Of a stretch of DNA of 64,000 bases, positions 12,511 to 24,544 are shown piece by piece. A program made the position numbers and the translations under genes. The notes beneath the pieces are model-generated. The model was given only the letters and a program-made list of their open reading frames with translations, was not told the origin of the DNA and did not search any database. Each line of letters opens with the position of its first letter. Positions within the stretch are counted from its first letter, which is position 1. Source of the DNA: Himantopus leucocephalus (Eukaryota > Chordata > Aves > Charadriiformes > Recurvirostridae); the NCBI GenBank assembly GCA_003993805.1, contig RSEF01000003.1:65997818-66061817 (forward strand), written 5' to 3'.

Positions 12511-12540
<30 letters not shown>
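12511..12540. repeat. (TA)n microsatellite
   Basis: Fifteen TA units without interruption, in the spacer. Confidence 0.95.
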
Positions 12541-12543
<3 letters not shown>

Positions 12544-13131
12544 TCTAATTGAGGTAATGGGCAGCAAGTCTCCCCTGAAAAGCAAGGATGCTGTAAGACA
12601 TTAGCTAGGGCACAAGATACATGGAGAAAACCTGCGATTCTATGAAATAAAAGCCACAGAGGTCATAATTGCACTAGGGCAGAATTTTTAGCTGGGAACA
12701 TGGAATGAGTAGTAGAGGGGGTTATTTTTACCATCACTGAAAGAAGTGTCTAATCTGGGAGTCCAAACTCTCTCTGCCTTTCTATAGTCAAGGAGGAGAG
12801 TTTGAATTTTCCTAGTGAGAGATACCAGTCATTCATACTACAGGAGTGATTTCACTTTAGGTGCCTAAAGGTAAAAAGATGTGAATAAACATCTTCATTT
12901 TTCACAGAGATACCATATATTTACATTCTCATGGCAGATTACATGTACTAAATTGACTGGTTCAATGTCTGTGTAGAACTTTATCGGGCATGAAAAACTG
13001 TCCTCCTATTCTGCCATCTAGACCATGCAGACCCCATTAACACCAGTCAGTCTGGGCAGGCATACAAATATGAATTACTGTTCTGGATGGAAAAACATAC
13101 TTTCTCAAAAGACTTATAATAAAGAATTAAG

Positions 13132-13153
13132 ATTAATTAATTAATTAATTAAT
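13132..13153. repeat. (TTAA)n microsatellite
   Basis: Five to six tandem attaatta-type units in the spacer. Confidence 0.9.
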
Positions 13154-15268
13154 GGCATAATGCTTGCTTTATATCAATTTTTGAGCCATTTGATTAACAA
13201 AAAAAAAAAGGTTTGTGCTATACACTAAATGGTAAATAATGTAAAACAAGAAAAGCCAATAAATTGCTGAAGTTTTTGTAAGACTTTAAGGACAACTGCT
13301 TTCCTTTGAGAAACCTCTGTGCTGGTGTTTCCAGCTTGGAATCCAGTCCTGTTGGTTTGCTGCCCTGCATGTGACATCAACTGGACTTCAGTGGTATTGG
13401 TGTCAGGTCTTGAGTCATAGTATCCCTTCAGGCATGCCAGTGTTTTAACTAAGTGGAAGATTAAAGAAGACTATTGGTAATGTCAGCATCGCTATTCTAT
13501 TCACCACTCTTTTAAGTACCAGTTACTCACTCAGTGCAGCTGTGCTCTTACAGACATTGTAACAGAATCGAGTCCTGGAAAAGACTGTAGATAGTGATAG
13601 ATGGTAAATTCAGGTCTGGTATCTAACTGTTGTCAAGTTTCAAGAGAGAACACTGTAGTTTTCAGTTGGGCTGCAGAGTTTGCTTCAAGATAACTGCAGA
13701 AAAGCTGGTAAGCGTCAATTACATTAATTGAGGTGACTAATAAGAAGAAATGGCAGCCCATGTTTAAGTCCCAAAACTATCAAAACATAAAGTTCCTTAG
13801 GCCTGATGGGACGTGCTGAGGAAGGAACCAGCAAGCCAGTGAGGAAGAGGCATCGGCACCCTCACTGGAATGAACTCAGAACTGACACAGAGCTCTGCAG
13901 GTGAGAAAACCTTCAGGTAACCTGGGGATGACACTATACTTCACTCAAGTAAAGCAGCACTGAAAGGAAGGGTTCACCCACTTTCTTTTAGGGCAAATGT
14001 CCTAAGAGGGAGAAGAATGAATTTTCATTTGGATGGGATATTGGTCCAGATGAGCCTTCTTGTCACCTGTCACCCTTTTTTCATGCCCTGATACTTCCAC
14101 CAGCGATTGTGAGTGCTGCCTGATTGTGAGCCATTCCAGGGAAAAGATCGTACTGTAGCTAAAGGCATTCATCATGTATTTCACTGGATAAACTTGTAGC
14201 AGTGAATATATTTAGGTTGTTTACCAATCTGTGTTGCTATTGTCTGCAGCTATTGCTTTGAACAGACTTTCTATTTCTTTTTGTCACAGGCCTTTGATAT
14301 TTGACAGGGAAGATCTATCTGGCTCCAGTGTCCTCCAGCAAAACCCCATGGCAGGGCTGTACAAGGATTTTAAATTGCCACTTCACTTCTTTTAGGTGTG
14401 GTGGGGAGTAAAGGTCACCAGCCAAAGCCCACAGCCACATGAGTGGACTCTACCACTAATGCAGCAACACACATTGTGGCAAGATCATCAGGTACACAAG
14501 GGGAAGTTACATAGTGTGCATGTTGGACCTAGCAGGAGGTGCTGCATACTCGTATCTTGGCTCCTCCATACATCCTTGGACCTAAATTTTCTACTTCTTT
14601 GGAAAACATCATTTTCGTGTTATCTATTGATCCTGTTCTGCCCTCTGCCAAAGCCTTCCCATGTTATCTGCTGACCTTGCATCACCAGACAGAGTAACCT
14701 GTGCTGCAGATCCAGACAGGCTTTAAATTGTGCTGATAAATCCTGTTAATGAAGGATGGTCATAATAAAATATTCACTTTGGTTTACTTTTTTTTTTTTT
14801 AACAGAAGCAATCTACTGAATTGGCCATACACAGTAGCACCAAAAAAAAAATTGTTTGAATTTAAATAAACTGGTAATGAATACTATTCCAAATCAAATC
14901 CAATGCCTTCTCTTTTAGGAAATACCAGATGCATAGCTGTGGTGGGATATTTACCATACACAGGTTTTTTTTCCTAGATGAAGCAGTCATTTTTCCATGA
15001 GGCTGGCTGGGTGAATGACTGGCTGGATAAATGGCTGCAAAGACAAGTGTAAATCTAATGTTTCCAGAGTTCCAGTTCCTAATACTAAAAGAAGATGAAC
15101 TACCGGCAAGGTAAAAATATTGATTTAGGAGCAAGCCTACACACAAGATGTGTAATGGGTACCCGATGCTGTTCCAGATGTACTCTTTCAGATCAGAGTG
15201 CTCCAGAGGAGGAGTACAGGCAATACTCAAATTTCCTGAGCAGGCTTGCTTACAGGATCAATGTTAAG

Positions 15269-15282
15269 GTATATATATATAT
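15269..15282. repeat. Short (TA)n run
   Basis: About seven TA units. Confidence 0.8.
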
Positions 15283-16312
15283 GTAAAACCAAACAAACAA
15301 ATCCCCCTCCATCAGACCTGAAACAGAGAAATTTGAATTAACTTGTATTTTTCATTTTTAGAATGATATCATGGAGGTGTATTTACCTTATAGGTTAGTT
15401 CAGATGGTACCATAACCTTCACACCTTTTTGTTATCTTCAGCTCAGAAGGTGAAGGTTAAACAGATCATGGAGCTAAATATCTGTAGTACTTAGCACCTA
15501 CAGATATATCGTCTTCATCATCACATCTTCAACAATGCTTATCATAAAAGACATCAGCCTTTTTTTCATAATGTGATGGAATTCATTCCTTTGAGGCAGA
15601 CCACACAAAACCCCCACTCACTGAAACATGTATTTAAAATCTGGTGAAACCAAAATAGACAGATAAGTTCCTGAGAGCATCAGGGTTGTAAACAATTGTC
15701 TAATGTAGGAAGATGATAGTACATTTTTAATATAATATGTCTATTTTGTCTCAGAGATAGTTACTCAGATACAGCCCTAAGTCAGCTTATAAATTCAAGG
15801 AAATATTTTGGCTGTTTGTTTGTATATCACTAGGGAAAGAGCAGACTGCAGAAAAAAGTACCAGAATGACATTGTGAGTTGGCTTTTTTTCAATCTTTCA
15901 TTAATTATGCATCCATTTATAAGACAAATTAACTGAATCTTCACTTATATTTTTAGCATGGCATTTTAATTAGATGAAAATGAGAATAAGTGGGAATAGC
16001 TAATTAGAAAAAATCAGCATAATGGCAAAGATTCATTAAAAGAAAGGCACAAACATCCAAAGCAGTAAATCTGTTGCTAGACGCTAGCGCCCAGATTAAC
16101 TGATGTGAAGTATGTAAAATGACAGCATCAATTAGAAACCTGGACCAAACCAGCTTTTTTGCCATTTGGAAGGAGTAAACAATTAATTCAGAAATTTAAA
16201 TCAGGAGATATTTTCACCTCTTGAAACTCAGAGACTGCAGAGAGAATTTTCAGAGGACTGTGATCCATCTTCTTCCAGCTGCAGCCATTTTGCTTAGACT
16301 GAAGAAATAAAA

Positions 16313-16332
16313 GGGAGGGGGAGGGGGAGGGG
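16313..16332 (+). other. G-quadruplex motif
   Basis: Four runs of three to five G separated by single A bases (ggg a ggggg a ggggg a gggg) fit a compact quadruplex. It is isolated in AT-rich spacer DNA. Confidence 0.6.
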
Positions 16333-18269
16333 TGAACCTTGCTTGCAAGAAAGGAAAGGAGAGCTAGCAAAAATGTTTGTCAAAGAAACAAATTAGTCTT
16401 TATTGTCTAAGCAGGAAAAATAAATTTTGGTACAAGACAACTGGAAAGAAATATAGTAAAATAAAAGACAGGAGGTATAAATCATCCTTATATTTATTGC
16501 CTAATTTTGCTTCTGTCATGGGAAAGAATAACACTCTTGTTGTTTCTAATTGATATTCTGTGTTGGTATACAACACAGTAATTTGGTTCTGCTGTTTCAT
16601 TCGCAATGATAGAGGAAATAAGGGTGATTTTCAAGAAAAACAGATTTCAGTCTTGTTTAGAAAAGTGTAAATAACTCACTAGAAACAAATTCCAAACCTA
16701 TTTGATGAAATTAAGGTGTATATTTAACATATACTTCCTATACCAAATCAGTCATTTCTGAAATATAACGATGGTACTATAGACCTATGAAAGGTATGTA
16801 AAGAGCAAACACATGCATGGACCAATATTAAAAGAGAGAAACGACTGCGTATCGATGGATACTTGCACAACAAAGCTAGCATTGCTTTGAAATGAGACCT
16901 AATGATAGTATATGGAGTGATGTCATATTAGCAAGTTGAGAGATGACAGAAAACACATTTTTAAAAGAGAATATTTTTCTGCAAAACATAGTAGATATTT
17001 CCATTGTCCATTTTTTCATTCTTTTGTTTCACTTCACTTTTATTACTTTTTAGATCACACCCCAAACTCCAATACCTGGATGCTCCCAAGGACTCTGCTT
17101 CCGAGATTCCTCACATGACATGATTTCATACACACCAATATCAATTCCATAATACAAGTGTCCAATGCATACAGACTCATGTGAAATGTATTTCCTGTAG
17201 CTGACAGCTATCTCCTGATATTGCACAGCAAACATAAACATGACTAAGTGCCACAAAGGCCCCCCAAGCTTGCGACCGTAATGAAAACTCTGTGGTGCAC
17301 AACTAGGCAACCGTTGTGGGACAGGGCTTTCTAGTCCATTGCCCCATATCACCAAAAAATTAGGCCTTGGATTATCAAAGGGATGTAAGACAAACAGATG
17401 GTTTTTTTAAAAGGGGTTTGAAAGGAATTCATTTTAGTCCCCAAGGAATTCCTATCAAATGAGAACCTCTGAGGGCTCACTGATTACACTCGAAGAAATA
17501 TCCAGCTTCGCAAGTATTGCTGGCCTCCTCCAAAGAGTCATTTACTCAAATGAATGTGGCACATGACCTTACTCAGATCGAGTAATTTAATTGTCATATT
17601 TTGTTCTCATCAGGAAGATGAGAATAGTCTTTGTTGAAAAAGGGTGTGTTTCCTTTAGCTTCCCATCCAGCTCTCTGTCCTGTTGCCACCTTGATTTCCA
17701 GTATAACCTGAGTTCATCCTTTCCCCGGCTGCACTACTGCTTGGCTCATGCTGTATGGACTTTGTGGGGAGCCGCAACACGGGGCTTACTCACAGCGGAT
17801 GGCAGACCACGGGAATCCATCCAGCAGAAGAGGCTGGGGAGTGACGTTCTGAATTTTTTCTGCCATTTGGGTGGTAAAGGCAGCTACTACTGTTCTCTCT
17901 AGGAATAAAGGTTGCCTTTCCCAGAGAGTGATGAGACCAGTTAGAGATGACTAGGAGTCATTGACAGAGGTATAAGAAACCCTTACACTACAGTCTAGAT
18001 TTAAATGAAAGACCAGGGGTATTTTTTTTTCCTTTGCATAGACCTCGCTACAGGCTAATTTACACATACTACTGTGGTACACAATTAAGCACAACCAGTC
18101 TTAAAATCTTGAAATCTTGAAATCTTAAGCTTCCAAGAAGGACCCAGAAGACAAAACCCCTCCAGAACAGTGAACGTAAACAGCCAAGCTTCACAGAAGG
18201 CAGGTTTCCGAAGCCTGTGACTTCCTCCTGGATTTCTGTTGCATTTTCTTCTAATTAATCTAATTTTAA

Positions 18270-18336
18270 AAGCTCAGCCTTGGAGCCAGAAGATTCAGAT
18301 CCCTGTTCTGATTCTCTGCCTTTGGATAAGTAATTA
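18270..18336 (+). repeat. MIR-like SINE core
   Basis: The sequence ggagccagaagattcagatc, then ctgattctctgcctttgg and ataagta, follows the MIR pattern of a tRNA-derived core with the conserved ggttc-like and ctctgcc positions. It is short and diverged. Confidence 0.45.
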
Positions 18337-21300
18337 AAAAGTAAACTATTACAGTTTATTTTGTCTGACTGAGTACATCAGAACAAAAGACAGGTTCTGA
18401 TCCTGGGCTTTTTCCTTATACTAAAATCCCACATCAAAATTCTTTGGCATAACATCATCTGCAAAAAAACTTGCAATAAGGTATTTTATATTGTTGTTCC
18501 ACAACTGAACTGTGAATGCCAATTGTGTGAGCATAACGCTATTTCTAACCCAATGATCTTTTTTTTTTTTTCTCCTCAGAGTCCACAAGCTGACAGCTGG
18601 AACTAAGGAATTTACCTCACATTTTCCTTTGGAGTCGGCACTGGTGACAGGTAATCTGAGTGAGCAAGGATGGTGAAACTGAAGGCTTCTGTAAATTTGT
18701 ATATGACCACTAGATGATGCTATATAACTTTTCAATCGCTCTATTACTTCCACATATAATTAAAAAAAACAAATTCTGAAGACTGGACTACAACTTGGTT
18801 TTAATATAGTAGCAAATATGCAGATAAGCCAAATCTTAGCACTTAAGTAAAAAATCCACATTCCTCTCCCAGTCAGCAATTGTTGACAGATGAATGTAAT
18901 GAGAGGCTACATCTGATTTTAGGGCTCCTTGTGCTAGGTCAAAAATATTGTGACAATGTGCTACAGGTTGTTTTTAAACAAACCTTTGTCAGCAAAGGTG
19001 TTTTCAAAAACTGGTAAGCAGTAACTTTGCCCTGCAGTTTTTATGCTGGATGAGGTATTAGCTCTTTTCCTGTGGTAAAGATGATAATACCTTAAGCTGG
19101 CAGAAGCATCACATGCCATGCTTGAACTAAGTCAGCTGGGTTTTGATCCAGATGAAACTTGTGCTGCCAGGTAATGTGGTAGCGCACAGAAAAAAGGCTG
19201 TGGCTCAGGAAAAGGCTTTGGAGTCATTCTGACTTCTCTTATTTTTCCTATATGAAATAGCTCCTCTGATCTCTATGACCCTTGTATGTGTGATGTCTTT
19301 TATATATTTCACATCTTTGCGTCACTGTTCAACCACTAACCAACTAGTGAATCTGACTCTCGGGATAGATATGGCTATAGATACAGAGAAGTCCCTGTCA
19401 GCATGTTCATGAGTTTTTCATCATTTTCAGAAATACTGAAGGGGAGAATCCCAAATTTTGCTGTCTGGGAGGCGGACTAGCAGTTGCTCTGGCCTCAGGG
19501 AAGTATCGATCTATGCAGTCTTCAGAAGTCCCTGATCAGGGAATGCTGCCTATGCAGTAATGTGCTCACCAAGCAGACATGGAAATAACTCTGCTGTCAT
19601 AGATGTGCTTATTTCACATCACTGGTGCAGGTCATCCTTATCTGAATGGCTTGAATCAGACTAATTGAAAGGGTAATTGATGAGGGCACACGGGCTTGAG
19701 TTATGCTTTAAACTTGCTTGAAGAATTAGTCTGATTCTTTGCCAGAGCTTTGGTAGGGATGACAAGTTGTAGCTTTAAAAGATTCTTCACCAAGAGCTGC
19801 AAAACACTTCCAACAGGTGAGTTGTCTTCCTAAATCTAATTGCTTTTCTTCTTTTTGGTCATCTTTTTGGGTGTGTTGCAGTGGTGAAAAGCAGTCTCAT
19901 ACTTTTGTAAAGTCTTCTGGACTTTATAAACCACTACTCAGAGACAAACTCTATCCACTAGATGGATGCACAATAAATTCCTAATTTTCAGGAATCTGAC
20001 TGAGTTGTATAACTCAGTTGTATAAACCACTGATTAAGTATTAGGGGTCTTAGTGGATAAACCTACCTGTTCCTTCATACCTAAATATATTTAGTCAATC
20101 TGCTCATTTGCTTAAGGTTGAAATGTACTAATGCCCTTGGATTATGTTTATTTTGCTTGGCACAATTTACCCATTGCATGCTCTCAAGTGACACCAGGTA
20201 ACATGTCAAGGTTAGCAGCATCCCTACACCCTGCTTGTCACACACTGTTCCTAGAATGGCCTACTCCATCCCCCTGCTCCTTCTCCCCTTCCTCAAAGGA
20301 GAACCAGGGAGAAGTGGGTCTTCTGACAGCCCCCGCTGCTCCTGTTCAGTATTGCCCCTACGTGACAGAGGTGAGAGACAACATCTCTTTAGTATCTCCT
20401 GCTTCCCATACTGTTTCTACCCCAGCCTGGAACAGAAGGAGGTTCAGGAAGAATTCAGATCCTAAATTCCCCCAAGAACTGAGCAGAACACACATGGAGC
20501 AGTGAAGATCCATGCTGGGCTTTGCCTCACCCTCACAGGGTTTGCGTTTCATCCCCTGAATCTGACAGGCTCTGGCTCACTATCGCTGCTCTGGTCTTGC
20601 TTTGCAAGGTTTGCCCACCTTGGGGCATGGGGGAATTAGGTATCTATGCTTAGTTCTTGGCTTGACAAAGAAAAGAGGGATGGTGCTAAATAACAGCCAC
20701 GTGTCCTCCGTTCCTAGATAACGATGTCATCTGACAGATGTCTTGAGTCTTCTGTTGCTGTATCAAAAAATCCATCCCTACCCAATGTATTGGTATTACT
20801 AATTACAGCATAATGTTAATAAAAACATTAATTAACACCACTGATATTTTACAGTGAAATGACAGAAGGTGTTTCCACTGCCTAGTCGTTAAGATGTCGA
20901 AATATCTATCTGCATTTTTCTATTGCCTTGTATGTGGGAAAACAGTTGGGCCTGCCTTTCACAAATGATAAAAGTCTTATGGCATTTCACTAACTTGAGA
21001 CCTAGTAATCATAGTGTTCACTTAATTCCGATCTAAAATCAAGAAAGAGACAAAATGCAGCAAGCATTTGTAGAGTCTAAGAAAATATGTACATTATTGA
21101 ACACACCCTGAAATGAGTACAGGCGAGAAAAAGGTACAGCAATTCCGCTTGTACGCAACTTACCCATCTCTTCTAAGATGTCATTTCTGACTGTATTTGT
21201 ACCCTGTTCTTGCAGCTCTTTTTCATTTACTGTCTACGTTGAAGAAGAAAAGACATGAAAATGCATATGAAAAACATAAGACACAAGGTTGGGTTTAGTA

Positions 21301-24300
21301 ATCCTCCACTGTTGGACTTTTGGCAGAATCTGATTCTGATTCCTGTTGTGGGACGGTTTGCGTGGCTGTTGCCTGCAGGGCCTCAGAAGTGTCACGCTCC
21401 TGCCTGCAAAGGTGTGTGGCTCCTCAGTGTCCCAGGAGGCATGGAGCCGACTGTGGCAAGGTTGCTGAGTAAAGCACAGAAAAAAAGGAGGTTAAAATTA
21501 CCCAGCAGGCTTCTGCAAAAAATGAGTGGGTTTCAGGGAAACCACTGAGTGGACCCAGCAAAGCATCACTGAGAAATCCTGTCTGAGGCAACCACCACTG
21601 TAGCAAAGATTTACATTCTCAAATAAGACACAGCAGAGCAGCTGTGAAGGCTGTTGCTGTTGTTGTAGAAGAGAAAAGAGACCTGTAGTGGTAAGAGTAT
21701 AGCGTACTTGAATTTTAGCATTATCAAACTAGAGCACAGGGTTTTATAACGCTCTTCTAGAGCCTGAGAGCAGCTCTGGTCCCCGTCAGTAAAGTGTGAT
21801 TACAAGTATGATGATAAGAGTGTAACTGGGGAACGGAAGCTGCTACCTCTTTCACACAAACTAAAGACGTTCTGACTTAACGACACTTTCATTCTCAGCA
21901 AAACTTTTCTATCTGTTACCTGTTAAGCTCATACCCTCACAAAGAATATTTTAATATACAGCTGAACTTTTGTACTTACTGCTCGTCCACACCTTCAGGT
22001 TTCTGTGATAGGAAATAAAGCTTCCCTGCACTCAGGCCCATCGTTTTCTGTTTCATCTGTAATACTTCAGCAGCATTATACATCAAACACCTGTCTTGCA
22101 GTTTCCTCTGTATGTCCCCATTTGTTTTACAGAGAGATCAACATCCTCCTTTGTGCATGTGGGGAAACTATTTGATTTTTCCGGTATGCCAAGAGGAATG
22201 TTAACAAGAATATTCCTTACTCTGGGAAGTCATACAATGAGACGGCTCCACAGCTCCTCAATTTCTCATCTTTGCAGGAGCACATTTTTGGGGGTATAAG
22301 TCTGTGTTGCAGTATACAGACAGTACCCAACGTCCAATCCAATCTAACTGCTTTATTATAGTTATGAAATTCTCACATACGGCCTAGAAAATGGGGCTGA
22401 AAGGCTATAAAAATAAACGTAATCAAATCAGATTCATACCTCAGCACTCGAAATCCCAGTGGCTCACAAAATGTCTTGCAACAAAAGAGAACATCACCAC
22501 AGCAGTCGCTGAAGAAGCCACTTACTCTTCCTGAAAGAGGGAGATTCTGGGCTCAAAAAAAGTTTTCATCTGTGTCTTTTTGTGGGCTTTAATGGTAATG
22601 AAGTTTTCAGCACTGGAGTTTTCAGCATTTCAAGCTATTAAAAGTATGGTAAATGAAAAGAAACCCAGAATTGTGCTTTGACTCAGTTAGGTACTTTTTT
22701 TAATTATTATGAATTAATGGAAAGTACATACAAATGAAAAATTGGTTAAAATGCTTCTTTTTTTTTTTTCCTTTTTCCCCCTTTCTTTTTCAAAAAAAAC
22801 CCCAAACTCAGTCCTCTCTGAGAGAAGGGACTTAACTTCCTTGAGTTAATCTGTTTTTCATAGCTCGTTCCAGGGTTAGATCTGAAGGGTAGGAGAGGAA
22901 GAGATGGCAGTGAATATTATCATGACTTTAGGAGACTGTGACACTGACAGTCATGTAGTACGTAGCCAGCATCAAACAGGCGATCAGAGTGCACTGCTCT
23001 GCTCTGTGCCTGAGCCTCCGCAGTCCCAACTGAACAGAGAGACTCTTCGTTTCCAGTAACTACAGTACTTCCTCTCAAAAGAAAAGCTTCATTATAAAAT
23101 TGGGAACACCTACTTTACAGCATTAAGTGAGTTTTATTTTGCATATATTTTTTCTGTAATACAAAAATGTGTTACATGCAAGGACAGCAAGGACAACTGC
23201 TGCTTTAATAAAGTCCTTTCCTAAAATCTCTTTGGGAATCAGTACTACAATTCATTATTATGATTCACAGAGTTTCTCAGGTTATATGAAGCATTTCAAG
23301 TGAACTGAACATTGTTTTTTTCTAATCATGGAGGAAATAATCAGTGATTTGAAAAGGTGTATTTTTTCATAGAAGTTTATTTAGTAAAGCTTCTAAACTA
23401 AATCTGTCAGTACTCAAATCACTGTCAACAGTCCCTGTGCCAGCTTAGAGGAGACATTGAATAAAAGGGCCAAGGATTCTTAACGTTTGGGGCTGGCTAT
23501 TTTAATGACAATCTAAGACTTGCTATTGACCTGAGTGGAGCCAAAATTTAGTCCCAGAAGATTTTAAGGGATATCCCTGTAATACGAGGTTTTGCTGCTT
23601 CCTACATGTGCCTCTTCCACAATTATAAGACAACTTGGAGCATGGGAAAAGAGGGTGAGTTTGGAAAGAGCAGATGACAGCTCTTTTAAGCGAGTATGGG
23701 TTTACAGCAGGGTAAGTTTATGTGCCTTCCTTGGACTTTCTGCCTCAGTAATTAATGAAACATAAGGGGTGTCCTCTCCTGTATACATATTTCATTAATA
23801 ACTGATTAGGCCAAACAGAAACACTTGGATTTATTGCTGACTTTGCTGGGACAGATACCAAGTTAACCCCACACTCAGACTTGGAGAAGAGGGAGAGGGA
23901 AAGACTCACTGAGCAGCACCCTTTCCAACCCAAAGGCACTGCCTCGAGCTTAAGGGTACCCTTTAATCAGGGTCTCTGTCGCCTCAGATCAGTAAAGGAT
24001 TATCTCAGATCTGTCCTGCAACATTCTGATTCTCTGTGGGCAGCAGCATCAGCTGTCCAGGGTTTACGTTTTGCTACGCCAATGTGACCCAGAGCCTTGT
24101 CGCCGGACGCCAATGTCACCTGCCCTGCCCTCACTCCACAAAGCCTGATTGTTATTTCGCTTGTAATAGAATTACACCAGAGTAGATGTGCTGTGCTGAA
24201 TAACATTACTCCACCGGGACTCCAAACAAGATCAGGCTGTCAGCACCTTGTCTCTGCTGTGCTTCTGCGAGATGCAAAGTGTGCAGGAGGGAGTTAGGGT

Positions 24301-24514
24301 GGAGGAGCCCAGCATCCCTCAGAGTTTGCCCTGCAGGAATGAGATCTCTCCTATTTCCATTCTCTGATCCTCCAAGACTACCATACAGGCTACAAACATA
24401 ACACAGCAACTCTGATTTCCCAGGATCCTCCTTGGAAATGCTCTTTCCTCGCCTCCACCTCCTCTCCCTGCCCCCCACCAGCGCAATGGCATTGATGAGG
24501 GGTTGCTGGATGGG

Positions 24515-24544
24515 GTGACGCGCGGGTGAAGTCACCATAGAAAC
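24515..24544. promoter_or_regulatory. CRE-half-site and RFX X-box-like cluster
   Basis: TGACGCGC (24,516-24,523) is followed closely by GTCACCATAGAAAC (24,531-24,544). The latter fits the RFX X-box pattern GTNRCC-N2-RGYAAC except at one position. GTGAC and GTCAC also form short inverted arms. The flanks (about 24,080-24,600) are more GC-rich than the surrounding spacer. Regulatory use is inferred. Confidence 0.35.
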
